From NCBI GenBank assembly GCA_016124635.1, contig WGNJ01000034.1, forward strand, positions 1-37,842: 37,842 nt of DNA, written 5' to 3'. The notes beneath the pieces were generated by a model that saw only the letters and a list, made by a program, of their open reading frames with translations, was not told the origin of the DNA and searched no databases. Source of the DNA: Alphaproteobacteria bacterium. GTDB taxonomy: Bacteria; Pseudomonadota; Alphaproteobacteria; Micropepsales; Micropepsaceae. The first letter of the stretch is position 1, and every line of letters starts with the position of its first letter. Shown piece by piece: positions 15,192 to 22,461 of this stretch. The position numbers and the translations under genes are program-made.

Positions 15192-15626
15192 ATGCCGGTT
15201 AACGGTTTTACGATTGGCCGTGACGTGACGGTCGACATCGTGTCGAAGAAGAAAGGCATCCTGCGCTTTCCGATCCGCACGGGCTTTTCGCGCAAGCAAG
15301 ACGTTGTGGAGCTCAAGAGCAAAGGCCTCGACGGCATCATCCGCCACGGCACCATCCCTGACGGCTGGAGCGGTTCGTTCGACTTCGACCGTTCGTCGTC
15401 GGAGCTTGACGACTACATCGCGCAGGAAGAGGCGGACTACTACGCCGGCCGCAACAGCGACGAGATTTCGTTCACCGAAACGATCACCGAAGCGAACGGC
15501 TCCATCACGCAGTACCGCTACACCGGCGTTGCGATGAAATACACCGACGCCGGCAACCTCGCCGGCGACTCGAAGGTGACACAGAAAGTCGATTGGATGG
15601 CGTCAAAGAGGCAGAAGATCGCGTGA
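15192..15626 (+). CDS. Tail tube protein
   Basis: 144 residues with GGGGAG upstream of the ATG. Tube proteins form hexameric rings that stack under the sheath. The sequence has the beta-barrel pattern of this family: V-T-V-D-I-V-S-K-K-K-G, W-S-G-S-F-D-F-D-R then a helix D-D-Y-I-A-Q-E-E-A-D-Y-Y-A-G, then I-T-Q-Y-R-Y-T-G-V-A-M-K-Y and K-V-T-Q-K-V-D-W-M. It sits after the sheath and directly before the tail assembly chaperone, the standard order. The stop overlaps the next start as GTGA. Confidence 0.8.
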   Translation: MPVNGFTIGRDVTVDIVSKKKGILRFPIRTGFSRKQDVVELKSKGLDGIIRHGTIPDGWSGSFDFDRSSSELDDYIAQEEADYYAGRNSDEISFTETITEANGSITQYRYTGVAMKYTDAGNLAGDSKVTQKVDWMASKRQKIA

Positions 15627-16024
15627 GCAAAGCGAAAGTCACGGTACACAGTGAAGCGCCGGCGCCGACAGAGACGCCGACGCAGACCCTCATCAAAGAG
15701 GCAGTCAAGGAAACGGTCGTGATCGACGCGCGCGGGCGCAAGATCACCTTGCGCAAGCCGGATGTGCTCGCGCAGTTCCGCATCATCAAAGCGGTCGGAC
15801 CGGAGTGGTCGCAAAACCAGGTCTACATGGGCGCGATCATGCCCATCATTTTCATCGCGGCGATCGACGGCCAAGCGGTATTTTTCCCGCGCTCCGATCA
15901 AGAGGTCGAGGCGATCATCAAGCAGCTGGGCGACGAAGGCCTTGCCGCGGTGCTGAAGGGCGTCACCGAGACGTGGGGCCAGCAGGCGGACACTAACGAG
16001 GCCGCAGCCGACATAAAAAAATAG
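15623..16024 (+). CDS. Tail assembly chaperone, short form (gpG-like)
   Basis: 133 residues from GTG 15623, which overlaps the tube stop; a longer in-frame start lies within the tube gene and is unlikely. It is a tail assembly chaperone by position: after the tube gene and before the tape measure. The protein has an acidic, Thr/Pro-rich N-terminus, then K-I-T-L-R-K-P-D-V-L-A-Q-F-R and a helical C-terminus ending A-D-I-K-K. The last two Lys codons and the base before them form A AAA AAA, a heptamer that directs a -1 ribosomal frameshift into the overlapping frame. The short form should be the more abundant product. Confidence 0.8.
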   Translation: MSKAKVTVHSEAPAPTETPTQTLIKEAVKETVVIDARGRKITLRKPDVLAQFRIIKAVGPEWSQNQVYMGAIMPIIFIAAIDGQAVFFPRSDQEVEAIIKQLGDEGLAAVLKGVTETWGQQADTNEAAADIKK

Positions 16025-16194
16025 CCACGGCCGGGCCTCTCGTTGAGGCACTTTGGCTCGTCCGTGCAGGGGTGCCGTTTGACGTTGCGTTTCAGCTGGA
16101 CGACATAACCCGCGCCGCATGGTGCATCGTCGTCGCCGGCTTTGAAGGCAGCGAGTTCGACTGGTCAACGATGCAGTTCAAGAAGCCAACATGA
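15623..16194 (+). CDS. Tail assembly chaperone, -1 frameshift fusion (gpGT-like)
   Basis: Predicted 190-residue fusion: the 133 residues of the short form, then a -1 slip at 16015-16021, then 57 residues from the codon at 16021 to TGA at 16192-16194. The extension begins I-A-T-A-G-P-L-V-E-A-L-W and continues with G-V-P-F-D-V-A-F-Q-L-D-D and F-D-W-S-T-M-Q-F. That V-P-F-D-V-A plus F-D-W signature is common in the T part of G-T chaperones. The T part binds the tape measure during tail assembly. The -1 frame has no start codon of its own near the junction, and its stop overlaps the next ATG as ATGA, which argues that the frame is real. Confidence 0.82.
16015..16021 (+). other. Programmed -1 frameshift slippery site A AAA AAA
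   Basis: Seven consecutive A residues positioned in the zero frame as X XXY YYZ, immediately followed by the zero-frame stop TAG. Slippage by one base re-reads the last A and continues in the -1 frame. The adjacent stop may itself promote slippage. It is the expected place for a tail assembly chaperone frameshift. Confidence 0.8.
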
Positions 16195-16691
16195 CCCTCG
16201 CGTTCAACAGCTTCGCTGAGCTCGCCCTGCATCTGGCAGAAGCGCACGTGCACATGGCGCATCAACTGACGCGCGGGCTCGATCGCGCGGCCGCGGTCAT
16301 CCAGCGTCGCGCAAAGGGCGAAATCGGAAACTACCAGCCGGCAGTCGGTCCGTTCCAAGAGTGGGCGCCGCTCGCTGAAAGCACGCTCGAGCAAAAGGAA
16401 GCGGGAGGCTATTCGCCGCCGGACAATCCCCTCTTGCGCACTGGCGGGATGCGCGCGTCGATCGAACGCGAGGTGCACGGCACTGAGGCGATTGTCGGCA
16501 CCAAAGACCCGACGCTCGTGTTCCATGAATTCGGCACGGCGAAGATGCCGGCGCGTCCCGTGCTGGGACCGGCCGCGGTGCGCAGTAAAGACGATGTGCA
16601 GAAGATCATCGGCGCGGCGATGCTGAGCGGACTTATCGGCGGTGCGCCGGTTCACCCGTCACTCGGCTACGACTTCGACACGACGCCTTAG
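16191..16691 (+). CDS. Virion morphogenesis/tail-completion protein (HK97 gp10- or Mu gpG-like)
   Basis: 166 residues, overlapping the chaperone stop as ATGA. The segment W-A-P-L-A-E-S-T-L, then N-P-L-L-R-T-G-G-M-R-A-S-I, then V-F-H-E-F-G-T-A-K-M-P-A-R-P-V-L-G-P is the signature of the HK97 gp10/Mu gpG group, which completes tails or joins them to heads. Here it lies between the chaperone and tape-measure genes rather than next to the connectors, which is less usual. It converges tail to tail with an antisense gene, sharing stop-codon bases. Confidence 0.72.
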   Translation: MTLAFNSFAELALHLAEAHVHMAHQLTRGLDRAAAVIQRRAKGEIGNYQPAVGPFQEWAPLAESTLEQKEAGGYSPPDNPLLRTGGMRASIEREVHGTEAIVGTKDPTLVFHEFGTAKMPARPVLGPAAVRSKDDVQKIIGAAMLSGLIGGAPVHPSLGYDFDTTP

Positions 16692-16915
16692 AAGCCCATG
16701 ACGGCGAGGATGAAGGCGCCGGCGACGATCAGCTGCATCGCGAGAACGACCAGCAGCACCAGCCCCCAAAACAACCCCAACGAGCTCACGACCAGGCGCA
16801 GGGCGATCTCACCGGGCTCATAGTAGACACGCAGCCGGCGGCGCCGCGGCAGCGGATATTGCATCCAACCGCGGTCGGCTAACCATTCCTGAACCCGTCT
16901 CAGCATCTGGTTCAC
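16688..16915 (-). CDS. Antisense small membrane protein
   Basis: 75 residues from GTG 16915, with GGAG 4 bases upstream; ATG 16906 is an alternative. A basic N-terminal half (P-L-P-R-R-R-R-L-R-V) is followed by about 38 mostly hydrophobic residues (R-L-V-V-S-S-L-G-L-F-W-G-L-V-L-L-V-V then L-I-V-A-G-A-F-I), enough for one long or two short membrane helices. The positive-inside rule puts the basic part in the cytoplasm. It is a lone minus-strand gene among plus-strand tail genes, as expected of a moron, for example a superinfection or envelope-modifying gene. No promoter is visible and function is unknown. Confidence 0.5.
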   Translation of the reverse strand: MNQMLRRVQEWLADRGWMQYPLPRRRRLRVYYEPGEIALRLVVSSLGLFWGLVLLVVLAMQLIVAGAFILAVMGF

Positions 16916-16947
16916 GCTACTCCAAATCGCGATGTCAGTTCCAGTAA

Positions 16948-17685
16948 ATGTCTAGACCTAACCTCAAAGGGCAGTTGACCGTTGCCGTGGACGGGGATTT
17001 TCCTCTGCCTCCCCGGTTTCGTGGCGCCGGCGTCTATCTCATTTTGAACCGCAAGACCAATCTCGTCTACGTCGGCGGTACGAGAAGATTGGCACACCGG
17101 TGGCGACAGCATTGCCGCCTATTGCACCAAGGCAAGCACCCCAACAAACGGATGCTAGCAGATTGGAAGACGCACGGCTCTTCGGTCTTTCGCTTTATCG
17201 TGCTTCAGGAATGCAGGCCGTCCGCACTTCTGCGGCTAGAACAGCACGTCATTGACCGTCTCAAGGCCTGTGATCCGACTCGCGGATACAATTCTCAGAA
17301 AAAAGCCAGATCGAACCGCGTCGGCGTGAGAGAGCGGAAGGAAGTTGTTGCTGCGCGAATGGCGAAGCAGCGCGGTAGAAAACTGAGTGCGTCGCATAGG
17401 AGACGGATCAGCGCCGCGATGCGCGTTCGCGAAAGCAAACCAGAATGGGGATGCGCTATAAGCCGAGCAAAAAGTGGCAAACCGCGACCGGACATCAAAT
17501 CGTGGGCGCCGGATCAATTCAAAATCTTTGACATTGATGAGGTTGCCGAGATCCGACGCCGCTACAAACCACGCGTCGTTACCTTTCGCCAACTTGCTGA
17601 AGAATATGGCTGTAATCAATCGACGATCTACAACGTCGTGAACGGTATCGGCCTAGCTTACGCAGCGGAGCGGAGCAATGTTTGA
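16948..17685 (+). CDS. GIY-YIG homing endonuclease 3 with C-terminal HTH
   Basis: 245 residues. G-V-Y and Y-V-G, 12 residues apart, followed by R-R-L-A-H-R-W and L-E-Q-H-V-I supply the GIY-YIG core with catalytic Arg and Glu. A NUMOD3-like segment (S-A-S-H-R-R-R-I-S-A-A-M-R) follows near residue 150, and the last ~60 residues contain an HTH, V-T-F-R-Q-L-A-E-E-Y-G-C then Q-S-T-I-Y-N-V-V. It overlaps the tape-measure start by 8 bases. GCCGGC occurs only once in it, against a much higher local density, suggesting acquisition. It differs from endonucleases 1 and 2 in its C-terminal domain. Confidence 0.85.
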   Translation: MSRPNLKGQLTVAVDGDFPLPPRFRGAGVYLILNRKTNLVYVGGTRRLAHRWRQHCRLLHQGKHPNKRMLADWKTHGSSVFRFIVLQECRPSALLRLEQHVIDRLKACDPTRGYNSQKKARSNRVGVRERKEVVAARMAKQRGRKLSASHRRRISAAMRVRESKPEWGCAISRAKSGKPRPDIKSWAPDQFKIFDIDEVAEIRRRYKPRVVTFRQLAEEYGCNQSTIYNVVNGIGLAYAAERSNV

Positions 17686-19486
17686 AGCGTATAGCGTTGC
17701 CGTCAGGCTATCTCTTGTCGGCAATCTCACATCAGGTCTCATGGCACTATCGCGTCAGTTCGCGCACGTGCACGGCGGCGCGGTCGGTCTGCGCAAGGAG
17801 CTCGACCGGATCAAGCTGACGCTGCTCGCCGGCGGCGCGCTCGCCGGCACCGGCGTCTTCGGCCTCGCGATGATTGGCAAGACCGTTCACGCGGCGAAGG
17901 AATACGCGCACCAACTGGCGCAATTGAACACCGTGGGCATGACGCACCTCGAGATCGTGCGCGCGACGCAGGCGGCTTGGCGAACGTCCTACAGCACGCC
18001 GACATCGACCGCGGCTGAGAACCTGGCGACCATCCGCGAGTTTCGCGGCGTCTTCGGCAAAACCGGGCACGCGATCGAGAACATGCCGGCGATCCAACGA
18101 TTGCAGGCGGTGCTCACCGTGCTTCGCGGCGGACACAGCGCCGCGCATGACGAGGCCTACATCATCGCCAGGGCGCTCGAGACAAAGGGCGCGATCCAAC
18201 ACCCAGCCGAATTCATGACGCAGGCGAACGCGATCGCAAAAGCGATGGTCGCCTTCGGCGGCAAAGTGACCGGCACGGATTTTCTCGGCGCGTTCAAGTA
18301 TGGCCGCGGCGCGACGCAATGGTGGAGCGATGACTTCGCCTACACGATCTTGCCGACGCTGATCCAAGAATTGAAGGGTGCCGGCGGCGGCGGACGCGGC
18401 GGACCGGGCAGCGCGCTCATGTCGGCATATGCTGCCGTTGTCGGCGGCGCGGTGCCGCAGAAGGCGCTGAAGGTGTGGCAGCGTCTCGGCTTGCTCGATA
18501 CGTCGAAAGTCGAGTGGACGCACGCCGGCGAAGCGAAAGGTCTGCGACCGGGCGGAATCAAAGGCTGGGAGATTTTTCAGCGCAACCCGTTCGAGTTCGC
18601 GCAGAAGGTGCTGATACCGGCATTGCATCACGCCGGCATCACCAAGGATCGAGATATTGCGCAGACGCTGCAGTATCTGTTCCCGAAACGCAACGCCGGC
18701 TTCGTTATGAGCCAGATGGTCACGCAGGGTTGGAAGTTCGAGCGCGACCAGCGAATCATCCGCGGCGCCTCGAACCTCTCGGCCTACCAGCAGCTGCTCA
18801 ACTCAGATCCGCTCATGGCGGAGCTCGCGCTTCAAAAGCAGTGGCAGAACCTGATGACCGCGCTCGGCTATCAGATCATGCCGCCGTTGATCAAGGCAAC
18901 GCTCAAGCTGATGGAGGTGTTGCGTCCTATCGGCCAGTGGCTCTACCGCCATCAGACCATCACGCAGCTGCTGGTTTACAGTTTCATGGCGTTGTCGGGC
19001 GTCATGGCGATAAGCGGCATGGTGATGCTCGTAACAGCCGCGTTTCGCGCGCTGGGCCTCGTGCCGATCTTCGCGATGGTTGGCGCCGGCGGACCGGTCT
19101 TGTTGATCGCCGCCGGACTCGTTGCGCTGGGCGCTGCGATCTACGAGCTCTACACGCACTGGAAAGAGGTCGAGGACTTCTTCAACCCGAGCTCGTGGAA
19201 TTTCAACCCGAGCTCGTGGAATTTCAACCCGAGCTCGTGGAATTTTGGGCAAGATCCCAAAGCGCTCGCCGGCGTGCACTACGGCGACAACGGCGAGACG
19301 CGCTTCGTGCCGCGAGGCGGTGCAGCTGCCGGGCGCGGCGGAGCGGCGAACGTCTACATGGACGGCCACAAGGTCGGCAAGATCATCAGCGGCCATCAGG
19401 CCGGCGCCGCGCGACAACAGCAGGGCACATCGTTCTTCGACAGCACGCAGTCGCCGCCGCTGCCTAGCACCATCGGAGTGTTCTGA
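17678..19486 (+). CDS. Tail tape measure protein
   Basis: 602 residues. Sets tail length and plugs the tube before DNA ejection. N-terminal helices (S-G-L-M-A-L-S-R-Q-F), a hydrophobic Gly/Ala region near 45-65, and strongly hydrophobic segments around 430-490 (L-L-V-Y-S-F-M-A-L-S-G-V-M and P-V-L-L-I-A-A-G-L-V-A-L-G-A-A-I) fit tape-measure architecture. By the usual ~0.15 nm per residue, a tail near 90 nm is inferred. A 21-base unit is repeated three times near residues 502-522. It follows chaperone and GIY-YIG genes and overlaps the next gene as TGATG. Confidence 0.88.
   Translation: MFEAYSVAVRLSLVGNLTSGLMALSRQFAHVHGGAVGLRKELDRIKLTLLAGGALAGTGVFGLAMIGKTVHAAKEYAHQLAQLNTVGMTHLEIVRATQAAWRTSYSTPTSTAAENLATIREFRGVFGKTGHAIENMPAIQRLQAVLTVLRGGHSAAHDEAYIIARALETKGAIQHPAEFMTQANAIAKAMVAFGGKVTGTDFLGAFKYGRGATQWWSDDFAYTILPTLIQELKGAGGGGRGGPGSALMSAYAAVVGGAVPQKALKVWQRLGLLDTSKVEWTHAGEAKGLRPGGIKGWEIFQRNPFEFAQKVLIPALHHAGITKDRDIAQTLQYLFPKRNAGFVMSQMVTQGWKFERDQRIIRGASNLSAYQQLLNSDPLMAELALQKQWQNLMTALGYQIMPPLIKATLKLMEVLRPIGQWLYRHQTITQLLVYSFMALSGVMAISGMVMLVTAAFRALGLVPIFAMVGAGGPVLLIAAGLVALGAAIYELYTHWKEVEDFFNPSSWNFNPSSWNFNPSSWNFGQDPKALAGVHYGDNGETRFVPRGGAAAGRGGAANVYMDGHKVGKIISGHQAGAARQQQGTSFFDSTQSPPLPSTIGVF
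19181..19243 (+). repeat. Three perfect tandem copies of a 21-bp unit in the tape measure gene
   Basis: Unit TTCAACCCGAGCTCGTGGAA plus T, starting at 19181, 19202 and 19223, in frame and encoding F-N-P-S-S-W-N. The copies are identical at the DNA level, so the expansion is recent, probably by slippage or unequal exchange. It lies after the membrane-like segments, in a part that may be a flexible linker. Confidence 0.95.
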
Positions 19487-20445
19487 TGCCGGCAGACTTC
19501 ATCGTTCGCCTTGGCGACTTCGCGTTTCAGAATTTCGAGGTGCCAGAGAACATCTTGGGCGGCACCGCGCAAACGCTCGTGGTGCATCAATTCCCCGGCG
19601 GCAAGCGCGTTGTCGATGCGATGGGCCGGGATTATCCGCCGATCTCGTGGAGCGGACGCTTCCGCGGCGCCGACGCATTGAGCCGCTTGCGCGCGCTCGA
19701 GGCCATCTGCAACGCCGGCCTGCCCGTGACGTTCTCATGGTCCGAGTACAGCTATCTCGTCATGGTGCGCGACGTCGCGCGCGACTTCCGGCGGAAGTAC
19801 GAAATCCTCTATACGATCACGCTCGAGGTCATCGAGGATCAAGCGAGCACGCTGCCGCCAAGCGCCGGGCCATCGCTTGACGAAATGATCGACGGCGACG
19901 CGCTGAGCGCCAACAGCGTCTCAGCGCTCATCAACGACAGCGGCTTGAACGATGCGATCGCCGCGGTGCAGAGCGCCGTCGATGGCGTCAATTCATTCGT
20001 CACCGCGACGACTGCGCAAATCAATGCGGTGCTCGTGCCGATCGCCACGGCGCAGGATAAGGTCAGCACGCTCATCGAAAGCGTCGGAGCAACGGTCGAA
20101 AACGTGGCGACCTTGGGCGGCGTGCTTCCGAGCTCGCCCGTCACGGCCAACGTCGCGGCGCTGACCGGCCAAGTCACGGCGATGACAAACCTCACGAACC
20201 TCTACGGCCTGGGCTCGCTCCTCGGCCGCATGTCGAAGAACCTCGGCTCGAAACAGCAAGCCGGCAAACAGGTCACGCTCGCCGGCGGCAACCTCTATCA
20301 GATCGCCTCGGAAGAGTACGGCGACCCGACAGTCTGGACCGGCATCGCCAAAGCGAACGATCTCACGGATCCGCAAGTGCAGGGCGTGCAGACCATCACT
20401 GTGCCGCCGGCGTCTGATGGCGCTGACGGCGTGTGGACTCCGTGA
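19486..20445 (+). CDS. Baseplate hub/DNA-circularisation-like protein with LysM-like end (Mu gp43 position)
   Basis: 319 residues. The N-terminal ~125 residues form a beta-rich domain (F-A-F-Q-N-F-E-V-P-E then W-S-G-R-F-R-G-A-D-A then V-M-V-R-D-V-A-R-D-F). The middle is Ala/Val-rich and helical. The C-terminal ~50 residues resemble LysM: G-G-N-L-Y-Q-I-A-S-E-E-Y-G-D-P then W-x-x-I-A-K-A-N-D-L. LysM would bind peptidoglycan or dock onto the hub. It follows the tape measure and precedes gpD, matching the gp43 slot of Mu-like baseplates. The stop overlaps the next start as GTGA. Confidence 0.65.
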   Translation: MPADFIVRLGDFAFQNFEVPENILGGTAQTLVVHQFPGGKRVVDAMGRDYPPISWSGRFRGADALSRLRALEAICNAGLPVTFSWSEYSYLVMVRDVARDFRRKYEILYTITLEVIEDQASTLPPSAGPSLDEMIDGDALSANSVSALINDSGLNDAIAAVQSAVDGVNSFVTATTAQINAVLVPIATAQDKVSTLIESVGATVENVATLGGVLPSSPVTANVAALTGQVTAMTNLTNLYGLGSLLGRMSKNLGSKQQAGKQVTLAGGNLYQIASEEYGDPTVWTGIAKANDLTDPQVQGVQTITVPPASDGADGVWTP

Positions 20446-21512
20446 AGAACGCGCCGCTCGCCAGCGCCGCACGCAGCCCGCGCGGCGTCGTTCAGATCAA
20501 CGGCACGCCGATCGACGGCTGGCTCAGCATAGAAGTGGAGAGCACCGTCTTCGCCAACGCCGACACCTTCCGCGTGCGCTTTGCGGTGAGCGATCTCCCC
20601 GCCGGCAAGGACGCCAACTGGTTCTCCTCGCAGAAGACGATCAAGTGCGAGGTGTTTGCCGGCTTCCCGCCCAACCCGGACAACTACTCGGCCGACGAAC
20701 TGGACTCGCTCATTCTCGGCATGGTCGACAACGTGTCGTTCGATCCCATCGCGCGGACGCTTCTGATCGACGGGCGCGACTTCGCATCGAAGCTGATCGA
20801 AGCGAAGATCTCGGACAAGTACCCCAACCAAACCTCGTCGCAGATCGCGACCACGCTCGCCGGCAAAGCTGGACTGACGCCGCAGGTCACATCGACGTCC
20901 GTGAAGGTCGGCAAGTTCTACGAGATCGACCAGGTGCGCCTCACGGACAACTCCACGCAATGGGACTTGCTGCAGTACCTCGCGCGCGAAGAAGGCTTCG
21001 CCGCTTACGTCAAAGGCGAGACGCTGTATTTCGAGCCGAAGCCAAGCGCCAGCCAAGACCCTTACGTCTTCAAGTATGAGCCGCCGGCAGGGAATGTCGG
21101 CTTCGCGAGCGCGAGTGCTCAGAGCATCAGCGCGCGGCGCAACTTGGCGATTACCGGCGGGCTCACGGTTGAGGTGCACAGCTGGAACATGCGCGACAAG
21201 AAAGCGTATGCGAAAACAGCAACGTCACCGCAAGGCGCCGGCAAGACCTACACCTACGTTTTCGCGAACCTGACGCCGGATCAATGCCAGGCGCGCGCCA
21301 ATCAGCTGCTGAAAGAGATCACCGGACACCAGATGACGCTCAACGTGCGCGGGCCGGCGGACAATATCTTGCTGCGCAATGACGTGATCCAGCTGACGGG
21401 CACCGGAACGGCGTTCGATCAAACCTACTTCCCCACGTCCATCGCCCGATCGCTTTCGCGCGACGAAGGCTACGTGTGGGACATCGAGGCACGGAACGTC
21501 GCGGATGACTGA
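20442..21512 (+). CDS. Baseplate hub protein, late control gene D family (Mu gp44/P2 gpD-like)
   Basis: 356 residues from GTG 20442, which overlaps the previous stop; GTG 20433 is in frame too. gpD-type hubs sit between the spike and the tube. The family pattern is clear: a first domain with V-V-Q-I-N-G-T-P-I-D-G-W, then L-I-L-G-M-V-D-N-V-S-F-D, D-G-R-D-F-A-S-K-L-I-E, and the second barrel with Q-W-D-L-L-Q-Y-L-A-R-E-E-G-F-A-A-Y-V. The C-terminus shows R-A-N-Q-L-L-K-E-I then a final beta domain. It overlaps the gpV gene by 8 bases. Confidence 0.82.
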   Translation: MKNAPLASAARSPRGVVQINGTPIDGWLSIEVESTVFANADTFRVRFAVSDLPAGKDANWFSSQKTIKCEVFAGFPPNPDNYSADELDSLILGMVDNVSFDPIARTLLIDGRDFASKLIEAKISDKYPNQTSSQIATTLAGKAGLTPQVTSTSVKVGKFYEIDQVRLTDNSTQWDLLQYLAREEGFAAYVKGETLYFEPKPSASQDPYVFKYEPPAGNVGFASASAQSISARRNLAITGGLTVEVHSWNMRDKKAYAKTATSPQGAGKTYTYVFANLTPDQCQARANQLLKEITGHQMTLNVRGPADNILLRNDVIQLTGTGTAFDQTYFPTSIARSLSRDEGYVWDIEARNVADD

Positions 21513-22074
21513 GGCGCTTCTGAACGCAGTGAGACAGCAGGCGGCAATGGCAGCGTCGCGCACGGCGCGCACGAAGCTGGGCGTTGTCACGTCCTACGAC
21601 CCGGAGAACTACTGCATCAAGGCGTCGATCGCGCCGCTCATCACCGAGACGGGATGGCTGCCGTATCTCTCAGCATGGGTAGGCAATGGCTGGGGCATGT
21701 TCGCGCCGCCGTCAGTCGGTCAGCAAGTCGCGATCATCTTCCATGAAGGCAACCTCGAGGCTGGCGTCGCCATCGGGTCGCTCTTCTCCAGCGTGGACAA
21801 GCCGGCGAACGTGCCGGCCGGCGAGTTCTGGATACTCCATCAAAACGGGATGTATCTGAAATTCCTGAACAACGGGAAGGTGCAGCTGCATTGCACCACC
21901 GAGATCGACATCGGTGACGTCACGACCGCTCTCAAGAAGCTGGTCACGGAAGATCTTGTAACGCTCTTCAACAGCCACACGCACTCGGGCGTGCAGACCG
22001 GCGGCGGCAATACGGGCGTGCCTAACCAGACGATGGACTCGAGCCAACTCACCGCGAAGCTGAAGGCGAACTGA
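21505..22074 (+). CDS. Baseplate assembly protein V/spike (Mu gp45-like)
   Basis: 189 residues. N-terminal OB-fold with Y-D-P-E-N-Y-C-I-K-A-S-I then W-L-P-Y-L-S-A-W-V-G-N-G-W-G, then S-V-G-Q-Q-V-A-I-I-F-H-E-G. The central V-P-A-G-E-F-W-I-L-H-Q-N-G and repeated beta strands fit the trimeric spike shaft, and H-T-H-S-G near the C-terminus is the short metal-binding motif common in spike tips. The spike pierces the outer membrane. The gene order gpD, gpV, gp25, gpJ is preserved. Confidence 0.82.
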   Translation: MTEALLNAVRQQAAMAASRTARTKLGVVTSYDPENYCIKASIAPLITETGWLPYLSAWVGNGWGMFAPPSVGQQVAIIFHEGNLEAGVAIGSLFSSVDKPANVPAGEFWILHQNGMYLKFLNNGKVQLHCTTEIDIGDVTTALKKLVTEDLVTLFNSHTHSGVQTGGGNTGVPNQTMDSSQLTAKLKAN

Positions 22075-22076
22075 CC

Positions 22077-22451
22077 ATGCCGAACCTCAACGACCTGAAC
22101 CATTGGTGGGGCAACGACCTTCAAGTGTCGGCTACTGGCGATCTCGACCTGTCATCGCTCACGGATCGCTCCCAGCAACGCATCCTTCGCAGGCTTTTAA
22201 CCAACCCAGGCGATTACCTCACGCACGTCGAATACGGCGCGGGCCTGCCGGCCTACATCGGTGAACCGGCACCGCTCGCACAGATCGCCGGCGTGGTTCG
22301 CGGTCAGATGATGCTGGAGGACTCTGTGCTCGCCACACCTGAACCGCAGGTCAACGTCACGGCGATCGCGAACGGGATCTCCGCCGTCATCCCCTACTCC
22401 GTGGCGCCGGCGAAGACGCCGGCCGTCTTGTCGTTTTCTCTGACAGTGTGA
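22077..22451 (+). CDS. Baseplate wedge protein gp25/W-like (Mu gp46 position)
   Basis: 124 residues. D-L-Q-V-S-A-T-G-D-L-D-L then S-Q-Q-R-I-L-R-R-L-L-T-N-P-G-D-Y and the Y-G-A-G-L motif are hallmarks of gp25/gpW-type wedge proteins, which initiate sheath assembly. The C-terminal half is a beta domain. It is located between the spike and gpJ genes as expected. Fully sized with no sign of damage. Confidence 0.8.
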   Translation: MPNLNDLNHWWGNDLQVSATGDLDLSSLTDRSQQRILRRLLTNPGDYLTHVEYGAGLPAYIGEPAPLAQIAGVVRGQMMLEDSVLATPEPQVNVTAIANGISAVIPYSVAPAKTPAVLSFSLTV

Positions 22452-22461
22452 TGCGCGCGCG

